From Plasmopara viticola (Eukaryota; Oomycota; Peronosporomycetes; Peronosporales; Peronosporaceae), in the NCBI GenBank assembly GCA_001695595.3, contig MBPM02000145.1, positions 41,005 to 105,004 on the forward strand: a DNA stretch of 64,000 nt. Direction: 5' to 3'. How positions within the stretch are numbered: position 1 is the first letter of the stretch; each line of letters starts with the position of its first letter. The notes under the pieces were generated by a model. That model was not told the DNA's origin, did not search any database, and saw nothing but the letters and a program-made list of their open reading frames with translations. Below, piece after piece: positions 20,294-32,395 of the stretch. Both the position numbers and the translations under genes were made by a program.

Positions 20294-21874
20294 ATGACAC
20301 GTCAGCTTTTTGTGTTTATTAAGTATAAGAGCAAGTGAGTAGGTAGGCACTACTAAAGGCTCGAGTTTACAATTACGGCGAAGTGTTTTTTTGTGTAACC
20401 CTTTCCATTATTTATGTGATACAGGTATATGTCCTCCGCAATGTTTCATAAATTTTTATAAGTCGAATTGTACTGCTCATTCACAAAAGCACAACAGCAA
20501 CATAGCAGACTATATCGTGCATCATCGCTGTAGTACAGGGTGGCTAAGGGTACGCTGGATGCTATTGTATGCGGAGTAAAAGCGGACGAGAGCGGACGCA
20601 GCGAACCTACATTTTACCACTATGGGAAGACTTGGAACGAGCACCAAAGAAACACAAGCAATGTCTTTGAAAGCCGAAGATCTGTAGTCGTCCTGCAAGA
20701 GCTACGCAAAGCACCCAAGTGTATCGTGCATCCAAAGAAGTTGCCGCAGCGACAGACCAGTCGCATGACTCCTCTACTTTCGAGCATCGATCGCATCAAT
20801 GCTGCTCTGGACACTGCAGTGGCACAACCTCCCCCGGCAACTGACACGTTATGTGTGTGCGAGGCATCTGAAGATGAATGGAATGCGTTTCTTGACAGCG
20901 ACGGACACATCGTCCAACCCACTTTTCTCGATTGGTCCGCTGACTCTGATGAGATCCACATCATTGAGTCTGCGGCTCCTCCCCACGAAATGTCTTGCCG
21001 AGCTCCGCGATCAATTAAGTTTGATAAAGGGCTCCAAGGTCACATGGCCGCCGTCCATTCCCAAAGGCGACGGTCGTGTCCGGACCTTAGCTATGGTCCT
21101 TGCCAGACAACACCTGGCTTTGTGCTTCGTCCAGGCGTTCCAACATTTGCAGATTTTCGAACCAATTGAATCAAAAGTGCCGTCTTGCAGCCGTGGGGCA
21201 TGGCACAAGGCCAACTCGACCACAAGGCAATCGCAATATGGGCGGCAATGCCAGGAGTCGAGTATGTGCTATGTGTGTTGTCTTTGAGAATGCCGTCTGC
21301 AAGTTGTATGATACGCGCATCAAGCCACTCGTGGCACTGGTTTCACTTTGTACTCTCCATTGATCTGGGCAAGGCGTTGGTTTAACGCCCAGCAATCTCC
21401 AGCAAAAATAAAGATCGATTGGAACTTTCTAAACTCTTGATACTTTGCCCAGCTTCGTTTAGTCTATGATAATCTCTCATAAGGATATGAAAAAAAGCTG
21501 GACACCTGGAGACCATCAATCATGACAGATCTGAAACGCTTTTGATCGATTGAAAGCTAGACGCCATTTTTCCTCAATATCTAGTTCTTTTAGTGTCAAC
21601 TTGCAGAAAATGAAAAGCCTGAAAACTTTTTCAAGGTAAAATATCCCAGAAAAGAAAGAATCCATCTTCATAGGTAGACTTATAAGAATATAAAAACAGA
21701 ATCCGTTACAATGAGTAATGTTATCAGAAGTAGTGTCGTATTATAAATTAAGGGACAAGGATTGGCGAGGAAATGCCGGCCTCATCTTCGTCCATCCGCA
21801 TAAAGTGCACCCACATTTCGTTTCAAGGTGTTCCGAATCACGACACTGTTCCGTCGCCCCACTTCCTTCGTTCT
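20294..21874 (+). repeat. duplicated unit B (better-preserved copy)
   Basis: A direct copy of unit A (14386-15608), with the same order of landmarks and many small indels. It ends in the effector's 3'-terminal codons, where the match to copy A breaks at 21874. The match resumes at 28264, so the intervening 6.39 kb is inserted. Confidence 0.75.
20540..21169 (+). CDS. hypothetical protein in unit B (209 codons), possibly functional
   Basis: This is an open frame whose first codon is GTG; the first in-frame ATG is near residue 76 (about 20765, MTPLLSSIDRINAALD), so the start is uncertain and an upstream exon is possible. The central part is acidic (CEASEDEWNAFLDSDG, DWSADSDE), and the C-terminal part is basic and Pro-rich. 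No signal peptide or domain is recognised. The same frame in unit A has stops, which suggests this is the copy that kept coding capacity. Downstream DNA (about 21175-21340) has further coding-like frames, so the gene may be longer with an intron. Confidence 0.4.
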   Translation: MAKGTLDAIVCGVKADESGRSEPTFYHYGKTWNEHQRNTSNVFESRRSVVVLQELRKAPKCIVHPKKLPQRQTSRMTPLLSSIDRINAALDTAVAQPPPATDTLCVCEASEDEWNAFLDSDGHIVQPTFLDWSADSDEIHIIESAAPPHEMSCRAPRSIKFDKGLQGHMAAVHSQRRRSCPDLSYGPCQTTPGFVLRPGVPTFADFRTN

Positions 21875-22500
21875 GGTGGTGCAACATTCACAGTACGGGT
21901 TGCTGAATCGTGTCGGGGAAAAGTTCATCGAGCCAGGCACGCCTGTTCCATGTGACCTTGCTCTGGACACTACGGATCCATCGACGATGACATATTCGTC
22001 GCCAATTCATCCAAATTACTATGAAGTCCTGCTTGCGAATGGATACGACATTTCTCTGCCGCCAGATGATGACCTAAGTGTGGGGGAATCTGCCGAATGA
22101 GACGAATTTTATGGCTTTACTTGTGATTTGCCGTTGGTTCCATCGTCAACAATCCACGCCTTACGACAGGCACGACGGCTGCCACTTAAGGTGGAACAAG
22201 CTTCGGCTGCGAAACTCGACAGCATAATTGCCGAATTAATCACCAAGGATGTACTGGCTTTTACGTCGCATGAAGATGTGCTGGTCACTATTCAAGCACA
22301 GCCTGCGTACTTTCGCCAACTGTTCAAGATCCCACTTTAACGTCAACAACAGCTTGTAACGGATCATGCAATTTACCGTACGGTATGCGCGCAGCCGCTA
22401 CAGGATGGCGAACCGTTTGATTTTCTGTCCCGGTTACGTGCTCGATTTGGAGAGCACTTACCAGACTCAGATGCCATACTGACTGCAATTTTTCCGAAAG
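21875..22500 (+). pseudogene. LINE ORF1-like region, broken
   Basis: The frame is open from before 21875 to TGA 22098-22100. It continues in the same register from 22128 to TAA 22338-22340, then in a shifted register (FDFLSRLRARFGEH...). The composition is acidic/polar with no zinc knuckle visible. It is assigned to ORF1 by position upstream of the endonuclease. Confidence 0.4.
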
Positions 22501-22805
22501 AAGATGCTAGATACTCAGCTTGCCACTGTGCCTTGAGCGATTTATTTTTGATGATCTTCTCACCTGGAATTTATGTCGATCCGCTGAAGATACAGGCATT
22601 GCTTCCTCCGCAACTGCCTCCCAAACGGATCCGACATGCACTGTTCCTTTTATGAAGCGACCTCATCTTGATGTGCATACACTCAGATGTTGTAAAGCAC
22701 TTTCGGTATCCTGATACCACGCCGCCTCACCTTTTTACGGCGCTGACATATCTATGCGAACTGGAGCTATCTTCTACGGTTAAGACCACGCTTTGTTTTT
22801 GGTGC

Positions 22806-23560
22806 GCCCTCAACTCTAACGAGGCATGTGCCTTTAATGGAATTCCGCTCAACATGAACGGGTTGAATAAACCTTCTCTAACCATGTATGAGCGACTTCT
22901 CTCGACGCATCAGTTGGTTGCGTTTCAAGAGACGAAGTTCAACAAAGCAGATTCACTCCAATCCAACAAACACCTCATACACGTAGCAGACTCCGGAGCA
23001 CGCTGTTTTTGGTCGGACTCTACATCTCCGGTTTTCAATGGAAGACATGGGGTCGGCCTCGTTATGTCTTCGTCCTCTCCTTTTGGTGAGGTTATCGATA
23101 TTACGGCCGGTGTCTAAAAGAAGAGTTACGAAACCGTTACTTACTGCTACAAACTTCGCTTGGCGGTGAAATGGTGTATGTACATGTAATCTACGCACCC
23201 GATGAACCCATGTATTGCGGAGACTTTTTTCGAGTACTACCCACCCACTTCGCGGCAAATGACAGTGAATTGGGAATGGGTGAATGCATTAAACACATTG
23301 TCGTCGGGGATTTTAACTTCACATTGGATGACTTCCTTAACCAGACGGCACTTGATCAACTTCACTTGAGACGGGGTCGAGGTGAGCGTGAGGTTGGCTT
23401 GGGGCGCTTGGATTAGTCGATGCCTGGCGCTACATGAACCCAAAAAGCAAGGACTACACGAGTCCTTCACGTCGAAACCGACTGGATTATTAATTTGTTA
23501 CGGCCGACCTGCTTGAAGACAATTTAGTGTCAGTCACTCATGTGAGGGATCGCAAGTGGC
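22806..23560 (+). pseudogene. LINE AP-type endonuclease domain, broken
   Basis: Fragments in shifting frames carry endonuclease/exonuclease/phosphatase signatures: NMNGL near 22855, LVAFQETKF near 22915 (the catalytic Glu block QET), VVGDFNFTLDDF near 23304 (GDFN), and in a further frame a SPSRRNRLDY-type block near 23465. A TAA at 23115-23117 and frameshifts near 23400 break it. Confidence 0.75.
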
Positions 23561-24161
23561 ATAACGAAGATCATATACCGGTTGAGCTTTGTCTATCGTC
23601 CAAATGTGTACAGCGACGGGGCTGCCCACCGTGGCGGTGTCCAACTTGGTTGCTTCAGGACGCAAAAATCCAAGATTATATGTTAACTTCAGCTAAAGCA
23701 TTAGCAAACCGCATCAAAATCTTTGCAGGTGCTAATCCTGGCTGCCTTCTCGATGAGCACAAACGAGTAGATTGTATCTTCCTTCGGCTCCGATGGAAGG
23801 AGCTCCGGAAGGCAGATGAGCGGATCATGTCCGCAAAAATTGATGCAGTAAACGCGGCGACTGACTTGGTGAACATTTTACTTACAGAAAACAACAAGAA
23901 TGAATTAGACAAGCAAAACTGGATCTTCGGTCCCATCGGGAGGACATTAAGGCCAGAAATGAATACAACAAATTTGCCGCGGACTTTCATACAAGCGAAC
24001 GTGCAACTAGCTACTTCTTTTGTGCCCCGCAGCCTAATTGTCTTCGGCCCCCAATAACGGAGCTGACAAATGGCAATGGAACAGCTACTGGAGACCAGGC
24101 AGAAATAGCGTCCGGTCACCGGGAATATTAAGGCAAACTGTTTCAGTCCACGTCTACTGAC

Positions 24162-25274
24162 TTGATCGAGAAACGGTCTTCGACTTATCAACCGCTACAA
24201 TCCGCTTCAATGTCACAAGATACAACGTCACGACTGTCAAGCCAGCAACAAGCGATGCTTGATGCTCCCACCACGGCAAACGACTTGTGCTGGACTATGA
24301 TAGCATCTAAAAATTGCAAAGCTCCCGGTCCGGATGGATTACCGATCGAAAACTACAAGTTGAATGCGACCTTATGGGCGAGAATCTACGAAGTGGTGTA
24401 CGACAATCAGTTACAAAAAGCAAAAATGACAAAGTTTCAAAGTAGGGCTCACCTTTCGCTGCTATACAAGTCCGGTGATCACACAAAACCCGGTAATTAT
24501 CGACCACTGACCCTTCTCAATCACAACGCCAAACTGGGACCAAAAGTTATACCGTGGCGTTTGTGGAAGGTATTACCAACGATCATTCATGACGACCAAA
24601 GTGGCTTTGTTCCAGGGCGGTCACTCGCTACTTTGTTTTCAAGATTTGCAGGAAATCTGCAAATCACAGTACCCTGATGCGTGTGCGGTACTTCTGGACT
24701 TTGCAAAGGCCTTTGACAGTGTTCTGTGGCTGGCTTTGGACATGGTTCTTCATCAGTTCGGATTGGTGCGACTTTCCGAGCGTGGGTGAAGACGTTCTAC
24801 AATGAAATACAAGTAAGTCTTCTGCTGAATGGCTGTCCCGGTGATCCCTTCTTTCTGGGGGCAGGCGTCAGACAAGGAGACCCCCTTTCGGCAGGCCTTT
24901 TTGTGATTTTTTTCTAGCCAATGGTGAATTTTTTACGGGCTCCATTGTCTACAAAAGGGATACCTGTTAATGGGAAAGGCCTACCGCATCTATTACTAGC
25001 GTTTGCTGACGACTGCACCGGGCTCCTATCTAACTTGGATTATGCTGAAGAGTTTCTTGGATTAGTCCAGGAATACGCGTGTGCAGCTGGCTTGCGGCTC
25101 AATGTGAAGAAAACGAGCATTATGCCGTTCTCTCATCATGTGTCTAGCCTTAAAGTTACTGAATTACGACGACGCTCGAATGTCCATGTGTTGACGCCAT
25201 GGGAAACTGTCCGGCTGCTTGGTATTATACAAGGAGCTACTGTTCAGCGCAATAGCGGTTTAACGATGTGCTAA
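24162..25274 (+). pseudogene. LINE reverse transcriptase domain, broken
   Basis: The non-LTR reverse transcriptase blocks occur in order: CKAPGPDGLPIENYK (about 24315), AHLSLLYKSGDHTKPGNYRP (about 24450), DQSGFVPGRS (about 24600), LLDFAKAFDSVLW (about 24690), GVRQGDPLSAGLF (about 24865), LLLAFADDCTGLL (about 24995, the FADD catalytic box) and LRLNVKKTSIM (about 25095). Frame changes near 24630 and 24770 and a TAG near 24917 separate these blocks, so no full enzyme can be made. The order and spacing fit an L1-like plant/oomycete LINE. Confidence 0.9.
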
Positions 25275-26850
25275 AGAAGATACAAGCCCGGTGCGCCCTT
25301 TGGAAATACCGGTCAAGGACGTTGCGTGGCAAGGTGGTAATACTACAAAGTACAGTCCTACCAGTGCTTTGGTATACGGCAAGTGTCACCCCTGCACCCC
25401 TGGCTACGCTCAAGCAAGTTGACATTATCATACGAAATTATTTCAACGCCAATGACACTAGTTCGTCGACTGCCAACCACGGCAAATTCGACAAAGAGTG
25501 GATATACACAAGGATTAGTGATGGTGATCTTGGGCTTACTTTGCCTAAAGCCTTCAATGACGCTATGCACCTAAAGTGTCTTCGCGATGGTATTGCCGCT
25601 ACGGTGGCGACGTCTGCAGAACCCCGCTGGATGGAGCCAGCATTGGCTATCTTCACTAAGATTCTACAACCATTGGGCGAAGGTTTCGACAAACTCTACG
25701 CTAGAATGAAAGGAGGCCGGTGGAGTCATCTTCCAGATTACTGGCGATGTACTCTTAAATTGTGATTCGACTTGCATCATTTGCGGGGAACAACCAATTG
25801 GAAGTTGTTTACGCAAGCTATGCCTTTTCGGGAAAGTTGAAGGCACCCCTATGTTGTATTTGTCCAGAAATGGTTGACAAGCTCATGGATACGGGCTTAA
25901 ACCGTCTTCAAGACTTTGTAAATCTAAATGGAACCTACGCTACTTCTGATTTGCTACGAATGCTACTGGATGAGGATGACTTTGCTAGGCCAAGCTCATT
26001 GACTAGTCTAGTCAACGACACTATTCGTCGCCTAAGTTTAATTACTCCAAGCGACGATCCATATTACGGACCTTTTAGACCCGTTAAGATTGAAGCGGCT
26101 TGTTATGCATGGAGTTTTGATGGAGTGTTTGTCATTGATATGACCAATCGCGATTTCTTTGAACTAATTTTAGCGACTCGCAAGTACACTACTGCTCCGG
26201 ACTTACCTCTTCGGCAGCTTCAACATCAGCCTCTTACGCTACCTTCGCGTACATGGACCGCGGAGTATGCGTGGGATCGTCATGTTCTTCCTGTCTGCTC
26301 TGATGTCAAGTTTCGTCTACAACACAATGCACTTGGGGTTAGATACAAGTTTAAATGGAGAACACAAGTCGACATGCAGCTTACCTGTATACACGGATGC
26401 ACGGACATTGAAGACGCTAAACACTCATTTTGGGAGTGTCCTGTGGCTCGCTATCAATGGAATTATTACCTTAGACCTTTCGATGACCTCATTTAAGGAA
26501 ATCTCGATTGGACTTTGGTAGGTTTTTCGGAAAGTTGTCATTTTTCTTCTACTACGACCAAGCTTTACGGAGTTTATGCTACCCAAGTGGCACTCAACAT
26601 TGTTCGATGTTGCGTGTTTCGTGCAATCTGGCTGCACCGCAACAACAGACTATACAATGCAGAGGTTTCTACTTCGGCGGCCTTTGTCAGCAACCATGCT
26701 CGAGCCTACATTAAGTTGTACTTTCGCAAGCTCGCGGACATTGCCTTACGACAATCAAAGAGCAACTTAGCGGCTATAGTTGCTAATATATCAAGTGCTC
26801 TTCGACTGAACGTGTTAGAAAACATGGAAAACGAACGAATGCTATGACTC
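25268..26850 (+). pseudogene. LINE 3' ORF region with zinc-binding RT-associated domain
   Basis: 25268-25765 and 25762-26496 are long open frames corresponding to the post-RT region (LRGKVVILQSTVLPVLWY). A zf-RVT-like motif lies near 26330-26460 (TCIHGC...DAKHSFWECP...W). 26515-26847 continues in another frame (IWLHRNNRLYN) to a TGA, a typical LINE C-terminus. Frame breaks occur at about 25765 and 26500. Confidence 0.75.
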
Positions 26851-26854
26851 GATC

Positions 26855-27260
26855 GATGTAATGTAATGTAATGTATTACGTTATCGCGTTGCCAAGGTAT
26901 GCACGTGCTAGGCTCAGTCTGGCTAGTCCACGGCATAGAGTGGTGTCCGCATACGTCGAGTCTCGTTCGGCGGGCAGTGCATCCAGCACCGAGGTCAAAT
27001 GGGTCTTCCATTTCTTTCGGTCTTGTGCAAGGGTACGTACCACTTCGAGGTCTTGTGCTGTCCGGAGTCGAAAGCCGGAGCCACGGGAAACAAGATTGTG
27101 GTCGAGTGTCGAGGGGAGCGTGGTGCGGGAACGTCCGCGCCATTTTGCTGCGGTGGAGAAGAAGAAGGCACGCATCTGGAGGTCAGCTGGAATGTCGGGA
27201 TAGCGGCGAAGTACATGGCCGAACAGGCGCCAGCGAGCTTGTGTCAGTCGTAGTCTCAGC
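26855..27260 (-). mobile_element. 5'-truncated LINE tail, minus strand, nested in the LINE 3' UTR
   Basis: On the minus strand a frame reads QDRKKWKTHLTSVLDALPAE and then STYADTT...LGNAIT, a LINE C-terminal peptide, and ends in a (TACAT)n tail at 26855-26876 (plus-strand ATGTAATGTAATG). Its last 130 bp are shared with the 300-bp retroposon copies at 5.7, 51.2 and 56.1 kb, but the upstream part differs. Confidence 0.7.
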
Positions 27261-27307
27261 GGCCGCTCGATGAAGACAATTTATCACGACTTTATTCACG
27301 GCTATGG

Positions 27308-27459
<152 letters not shown>

Positions 27460-28263
27460 GTACTACTACTACTAATACTACTGCTACTACTAGGACTACG
27501 ACTTTAACCATGACTATGACTACGTTTATGGCTCTGTAACATTGTCTGTGACGATGTTATGACAACAATCTGGTTACAGTTTTTGAGTTGCGACGATGAT
27601 GCGACTTATTGCCCTCTTTAGTGAGTGCAGTTCATTTTGGGGTGTAGAACCAGCGTTGTCCTCGCTGATTCCATAGACCGACTGGGCACATTGGCGCAGA
27701 CCGGAATATTATGTGATATTATGGTTCGGACAAGTTTGGGAAAGTTTTCGGGCTTTTTGAAGGGAAACTACAAGAAGACTACCACCACAATACAATTCTC
27801 AAGCAGTTCGTGAATCACGGTCTAAATTAATCACCCAACATCAATGCACTTAATTGTGCGCACATTGACATCAAGATCTCGACAGGTACCTTATCCACTC
27901 ATAGAGCACCATTAGTGCTCAGTAATGACTTCCCTTTCAGAAACCATCTCGCGAATTGAAGCTTCGAGCTGGATGGGCTGTCCACTTGTCCTCCGCGAGG
28001 GGTACTTTAGTGGAAAGAACAAATTGGACCTTCTCGATCTTCAAGCCACATCCCTGTGGAATCCGAGCAAGTCAACACAATGTACCTCGTCAGCGTATGT
28101 AAACTCTCTGTTGGTGGCATTTACCCGCCACCAAGGCTTCTTGCTACTTATCACCGACACGTTGCTCAAATCTTTCGTGTCTTGGTATGGGAGAACGAAT
28201 TTTATACCTTGCCATTATAATTTTTTAGTTAAGATTAGGTAAAAAGTTAATGAAAACAATTTA

Positions 28264-28580
28264 CCCACTTCCTTCGCTCTCTTTGCGTTCCTCGCATGGA
28301 CCTGACGCCTCGAGATTGCTTTCTTCTCGTGAAAGCACTCGACTCGAGCACGTGAAAGGTATCTTTAGCTGGTTGTGACACTTGCGACTCGTGCCTCGAC
28401 TGACGTTGCAGTCGATTGCTCGGAACGCCGCGATAAGAGCCGTCAGGCGTTCGAGCACGAGGCCGTATCCGTTCGATAGAAACGATTCTACCGCCTTTTT
28501 AACAGCTGCGACGACATCGTTCTCTACGTGATGCTTGGCCAGGATCGCCTTTACACTCTTTGACAGCCTATATACCCGAC
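28264..28580 (-). pseudogene. RxLR effector 3'-end fragment (copy B)
   Basis: Colinear with 15590-15907, encoding roughly residues 340-446 of the intact effector, at high identity with small deletions. Examples are loss of GTG in the GCTCGGTGGGAAC block and in-frame changes in the basic tail. It has no 5' half, signal peptide or RxLR. It abuts R copy 2 at about 28630 and is the continuation of unit B across the LINE insertion. Confidence 0.85.
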
Positions 28581-28629
28581 TGAGAAAAGCGAGAAGCGCA
28601 ACGCAATGAACATTAATATCATAGACCGA

Positions 28630-31085
28630 GATAATGAAACAGACTCGGGCACAGCAAAGTCCTTAGCCTTAAAATTCTTGCTCAAGCACATCTCGTCAAG
28701 TATCTACTTGCCATTTGTCCATTTCAAAAAAAACCCTCAGCATATGAGGGCAACTTGACCAGCAACAGAACATAGGCGAAAAAAGACGTAGATTCTGCTT
28801 CTGCGTGCGACTGGGGTTTGCTGGGCCGAACGCCGCCGACACACCCATCAACTAGATTTCGACGCCAATTGCAGAAGCTCGAACGCGTGCTTCACATCAT
28901 AGACGAGCATTCTTTTTGGCCTATCATTGATTCATAGAAGCGACGGCTTAAGTGAGATGGATCACTCAGCAGGCTTTGACTAAGCGCATGCGTCAAACAC
29001 ACATCAAGGCCATGGTCGGGAAGACTAAGAAGGAAATATTGCGTGGCAAGCTGACTTGAGAGTCGCGTGCTTAACCAATTTGAGTGTTAGCTGTAATTTC
29101 CAATTAAAAAATCTTGCCACCCACATCATATACCGATACATTAGCTTTGTGAAGACAAAGCTCTATTATTGCTAGGTTTGAAATTATCTATATACCCTTC
29201 AATTGTCATCTATATGCGCGGCGCATCTTGCGGACTTTCGCGGTCCTCGTCGTGGCCAACAGCAAAAAGCTGCGGACTTTTATTAATCCTGACAGTACCG
29301 TTATGGCGTCTGGCGGAACAATTATTGGCGACAAATTTGGACGTTTGATTGCCAAAAATAGAGTGTTTGAGACGTTGGTGTTCATATTTGTCATATCCAA
29401 GAAGAGCTCTGCTGAAGAGGATATAGAATTTGCTCCTACAGCTTTGATATTGTGATTGAGAAAATTTTGGAGAAGGGCGGAAGTATAGGGGAGCAATCAT
29501 TGTCTGCGGCAAGCGCCAGTCGTCTAGTACCTTAAGCAGACAAGCACGAGTACCGAATCACGCAACATATTGTACAGAGCAGGTGTGTAGGAAGAAATGC
29601 GATTTAAAAGGAGGATATAGTCAGAGACGATAGACTACATAACATTGAAGGGTAAATGCAATAACTAAAATCAGCAACGTAATGTGCGAAATACTTTGCG
29701 ACTGGACTTCGGCTAAAAACTGAAGCAAGCTGCTGCAATGTTAAATATTCAGTTACTCTCTGGAGAACAGATACAAAGAGGACACAATTGCGGAACAATT
29801 AAGTTTCACCTTCGGGCACTGTAAAGCTCCCAAATGTTATGTTAATCCATTTTACAATGATAATGAAATTATGGGGACTTAGATCTTCTCTGATCCCGCT
29901 CGAAGCATTTCTATTCGTGAGATGTGAGCATTCTTTAGCGGCTCTTTAATACCCTTACCCGAGGCGGAAGTCGGCTCCTTTGTGTCAGGCACAGACCATG
30001 TATCATTGCTTGCTGTAGCCACAGTAATGGGCTTTGCGTCGCTCGATAACGCTGTAGTATTTTGAGACAACCTTCAAGGCAGCGAGCCCATAGATATCTA
30101 TAGCTAAATAACGCTTCGTCCAAGATATCCCAATCGAGCGAGCTGTTGGTAGCGGTACCCCTCATAAGAAGCGATATAAAGCGCCCCTTATGACACCAGC
30201 GCCTGCACTCGATAAGTTTATCAAGAGGCCGAGTTAAACCGAAAACGTTCAAAGAAACAAGTCACCTTGATTAAGGTATGGCGCCCCAGTGATTAAGGTC
30301 ATCAATACCTATCATTAAAAGAGTGAATGCATGAAATTCGTGCTTACGAAGGTTGCAAGCACGAAAACGCTGAACATTGGCGAAAAAACCCGAAGTTTTT
30401 TCGTTACTAAAAAACAAGGTAAGACCAAAATATTTTATTGGAATATATTAGCGGCACTTAGTCGCATATATTAACCGAGTGTGAGCACTGATTCACCAGA
30501 AGATCGCATTTTCCCTTGCACGCCTCCTCTAGGTGCTGTACATCTTCGTCACATCCTGGTAACACTCTAAGTCAATCCTATGCTCACGCGGTTCAATAAC
30601 TTCCTTAATTCTCGCAACGAATTCATGACAGAAAGGGTAACCTTTCCGCATTGGTCAAGCAAGCAGTTTGTACAACTTAAAAGACCTCCTAGCTTCTATG
30701 GGTAGCTGCAATCGCAATCCTCTAAGAGACCAAGCAACTGAAACTTGTCATCGCGCTCCGAATATTACGAGCAAAGTCTATGTTCTCGAGCTTAAGCACC
30801 ACAGGATCTGGCAGTCCTAGCGGTAGCGAGTTCAAGTCGGCAAAGGGCAGTGCGCCTGTAAAACAGAAAAAAACAGAACCTCTTCTTTTGGTGAAAGGAG
30901 AGGGATGGCCGCCCAGGCGGCTTCGGTCATGGAATTTTTTAGGTGCGCGTGGCATTCGCACTTTCTTACCTAGAAGACCGATCCAAAAGCTGACGACTCA
31001 CCCGTGAGACCACCTTGTCCGAGTGTTTGTAACATGGAGACACAGCAAAGAGATTTCGCTTTTTCAGATCAAAGTATTTTATTTT
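28630..31085 (-). repeat. R element, copy 2 (inverted relative to copy 1)
   Basis: The inverted partner of 17600-20250; landmarks are given there. It lacks the 22-bp palindrome of copy 1. Readings conserved with copy 1 include ATASNDTWSVPDTK (minus, about 29980) and MIAPLYFRP (minus, about 29500). The frames are broken. It lies about 50 bp beyond the effector fragment, so copies 1 and 2 bracket the duplicated effector segment. Confidence 0.65.
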
Positions 31086-31636
31086 GCATACCAGCAGTAG
31101 CATCGATACCCGTCGTATGGCTTGATGAAAATGACTAAAGGCACCATTTGTTCAAGGCCCCAATAGGAAATCAGTTTTCGCACAAAAGTCGGCATTTTGT
31201 ATCAAATGGTTGTATTAACGAGCTTAGGTCAAAAGTTTTGGTCTCATTTACGACTGAGGTGAATAATTGTCAGCACAAAAAGAATTAGATCGAGAAGATT
31301 GATAGAGGGGTTTTCTTTCCAGTAGGCTACCTTATCGCAACAGCGTTATCGTGAATGGCTACACAGTGACGCCAATAAACACTTGACTAACGCCATGTAA
31401 ACTACTTAGCTGAGTAATTTTGGTATGCAGCGAACACCATGTCAAGCCAAGTCTACAGAAAATCTAGCAACAATTGTTTTGTGAAAGATAAAGCTTTCGC
31501 TTAAATAATGCGACAATGGCATACGTATATATACAATATATATTGTCACGAGCTATGCGGTCTCCATATGTTCGTAGATTTCTATGTCTCCAGTATTACA
31601 GTAGCAAAAGCCAAGATAGAATTGATTGACAAGTGG

Positions 31637-32395
31637 TCAGAATTGCTCTTCCTTTCTCGTTGTATCGAATTGAGGCGATAACGTCACGAACATCCCATCC
31701 CTGGCCTCCTCAAAATGAATCTCGGGTCTTTTTTGATACGTAAAGACGCCGTACATGGTCCAGGCAGCCACATGAAGTGCAATGACGAAGACTTGGGGCC
31801 ACCAGATGATCCAGTTGGACGTCACGTGACCGAATGTGAACCAGCCCAGCGTATTGAATGTAGACACTGCTAAGGAACGTGGAGCAAGCTTGGCAGCCGA
31901 TTGCTGTTTGTACGCATGGATGAGGTCCTGCAGGAACAGCATGTGAAGTGTCATGACGGTCACATCACAAAAACACAGGCCATGTGTCTTCCAAATATCG
32001 TGGCGACTCTGTCCTGTAAAGCCCAGAGTGGCAGCACTTACATACAGTGTCGGGACGGTAAGCCACGCAAACAGGAGGCCAATTTGCTGAGTCACTCGAT
32101 CTTGTGGGTCTGAAAACCGCCAGTAGATGTAGAGGTAGCCTAGTGAAACGACGTCACCGATGAGAAAAACGGGAAAGCTAGGGAACCACGTGTGACCCAA
32201 GTAGCCATAAAGCATCCAAACATGCGAATTGGCAAGTACAAAAAAGATGGGGACGAGTGGTGCCGACCCGACGGTGCGTTCGCGGTAGATGCGACGGACG
32301 TAACGCGATGGCATGTAGATCATTAGCAGTGTGCTACACCAGACCCAGATACGCACCGCCATGACCACGGTGCTGTGTATCATCGAGGCTTGCAA
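31637..32395 (-). CDS. SWEET-family (MtN3/saliva) sugar transporter
   Basis: A single-exon frame of 252 residues (a second Met at residue 5 is possible). The pattern is seven hydrophobic segments in two MtN3 repeats. The first repeat contains MIYMPSRYVRRIYRERTVGS...PIFFVLANSHVWMLYGYL and then FPVFLIGDVVSLGYLYIYW. The second carries FLQDLIHAYKQQSAAKLAPR followed by WIIWWPQVFVIALHVAAWTMYG. SWEETs are uniporters that move sugars down their gradient across membranes. Length matches the family (220-260). A polar C-terminal tail of about 25 residues follows the last segment. In a plant pathogen it could take part in host sugar uptake or internal transport; substrate and direction cannot be read from sequence. 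Confidence 0.85.
   Translation of the reverse strand: MQASMIHSTVVMAVRIWVWCSTLLMIYMPSRYVRRIYRERTVGSAPLVPIFFVLANSHVWMLYGYLGHTWFPSFPVFLIGDVVSLGYLYIYWRFSDPQDRVTQQIGLLFAWLTVPTLYVSAATLGFTGQSRHDIWKTHGLCFCDVTVMTLHMLFLQDLIHAYKQQSAAKLAPRSLAVSTFNTLGWFTFGHVTSNWIIWWPQVFVIALHVAAWTMYGVFTYQKRPEIHFEEARDGMFVTLSPQFDTTRKEEQF

Noticed and set aside
29206..29496. LFLA string in a minus-strand frame as a Crinkler (CRN) effector motif
   Set aside because: It is an isolated LFLAIK in a decayed R element, without an N-terminal start, signal or DWL-type context.
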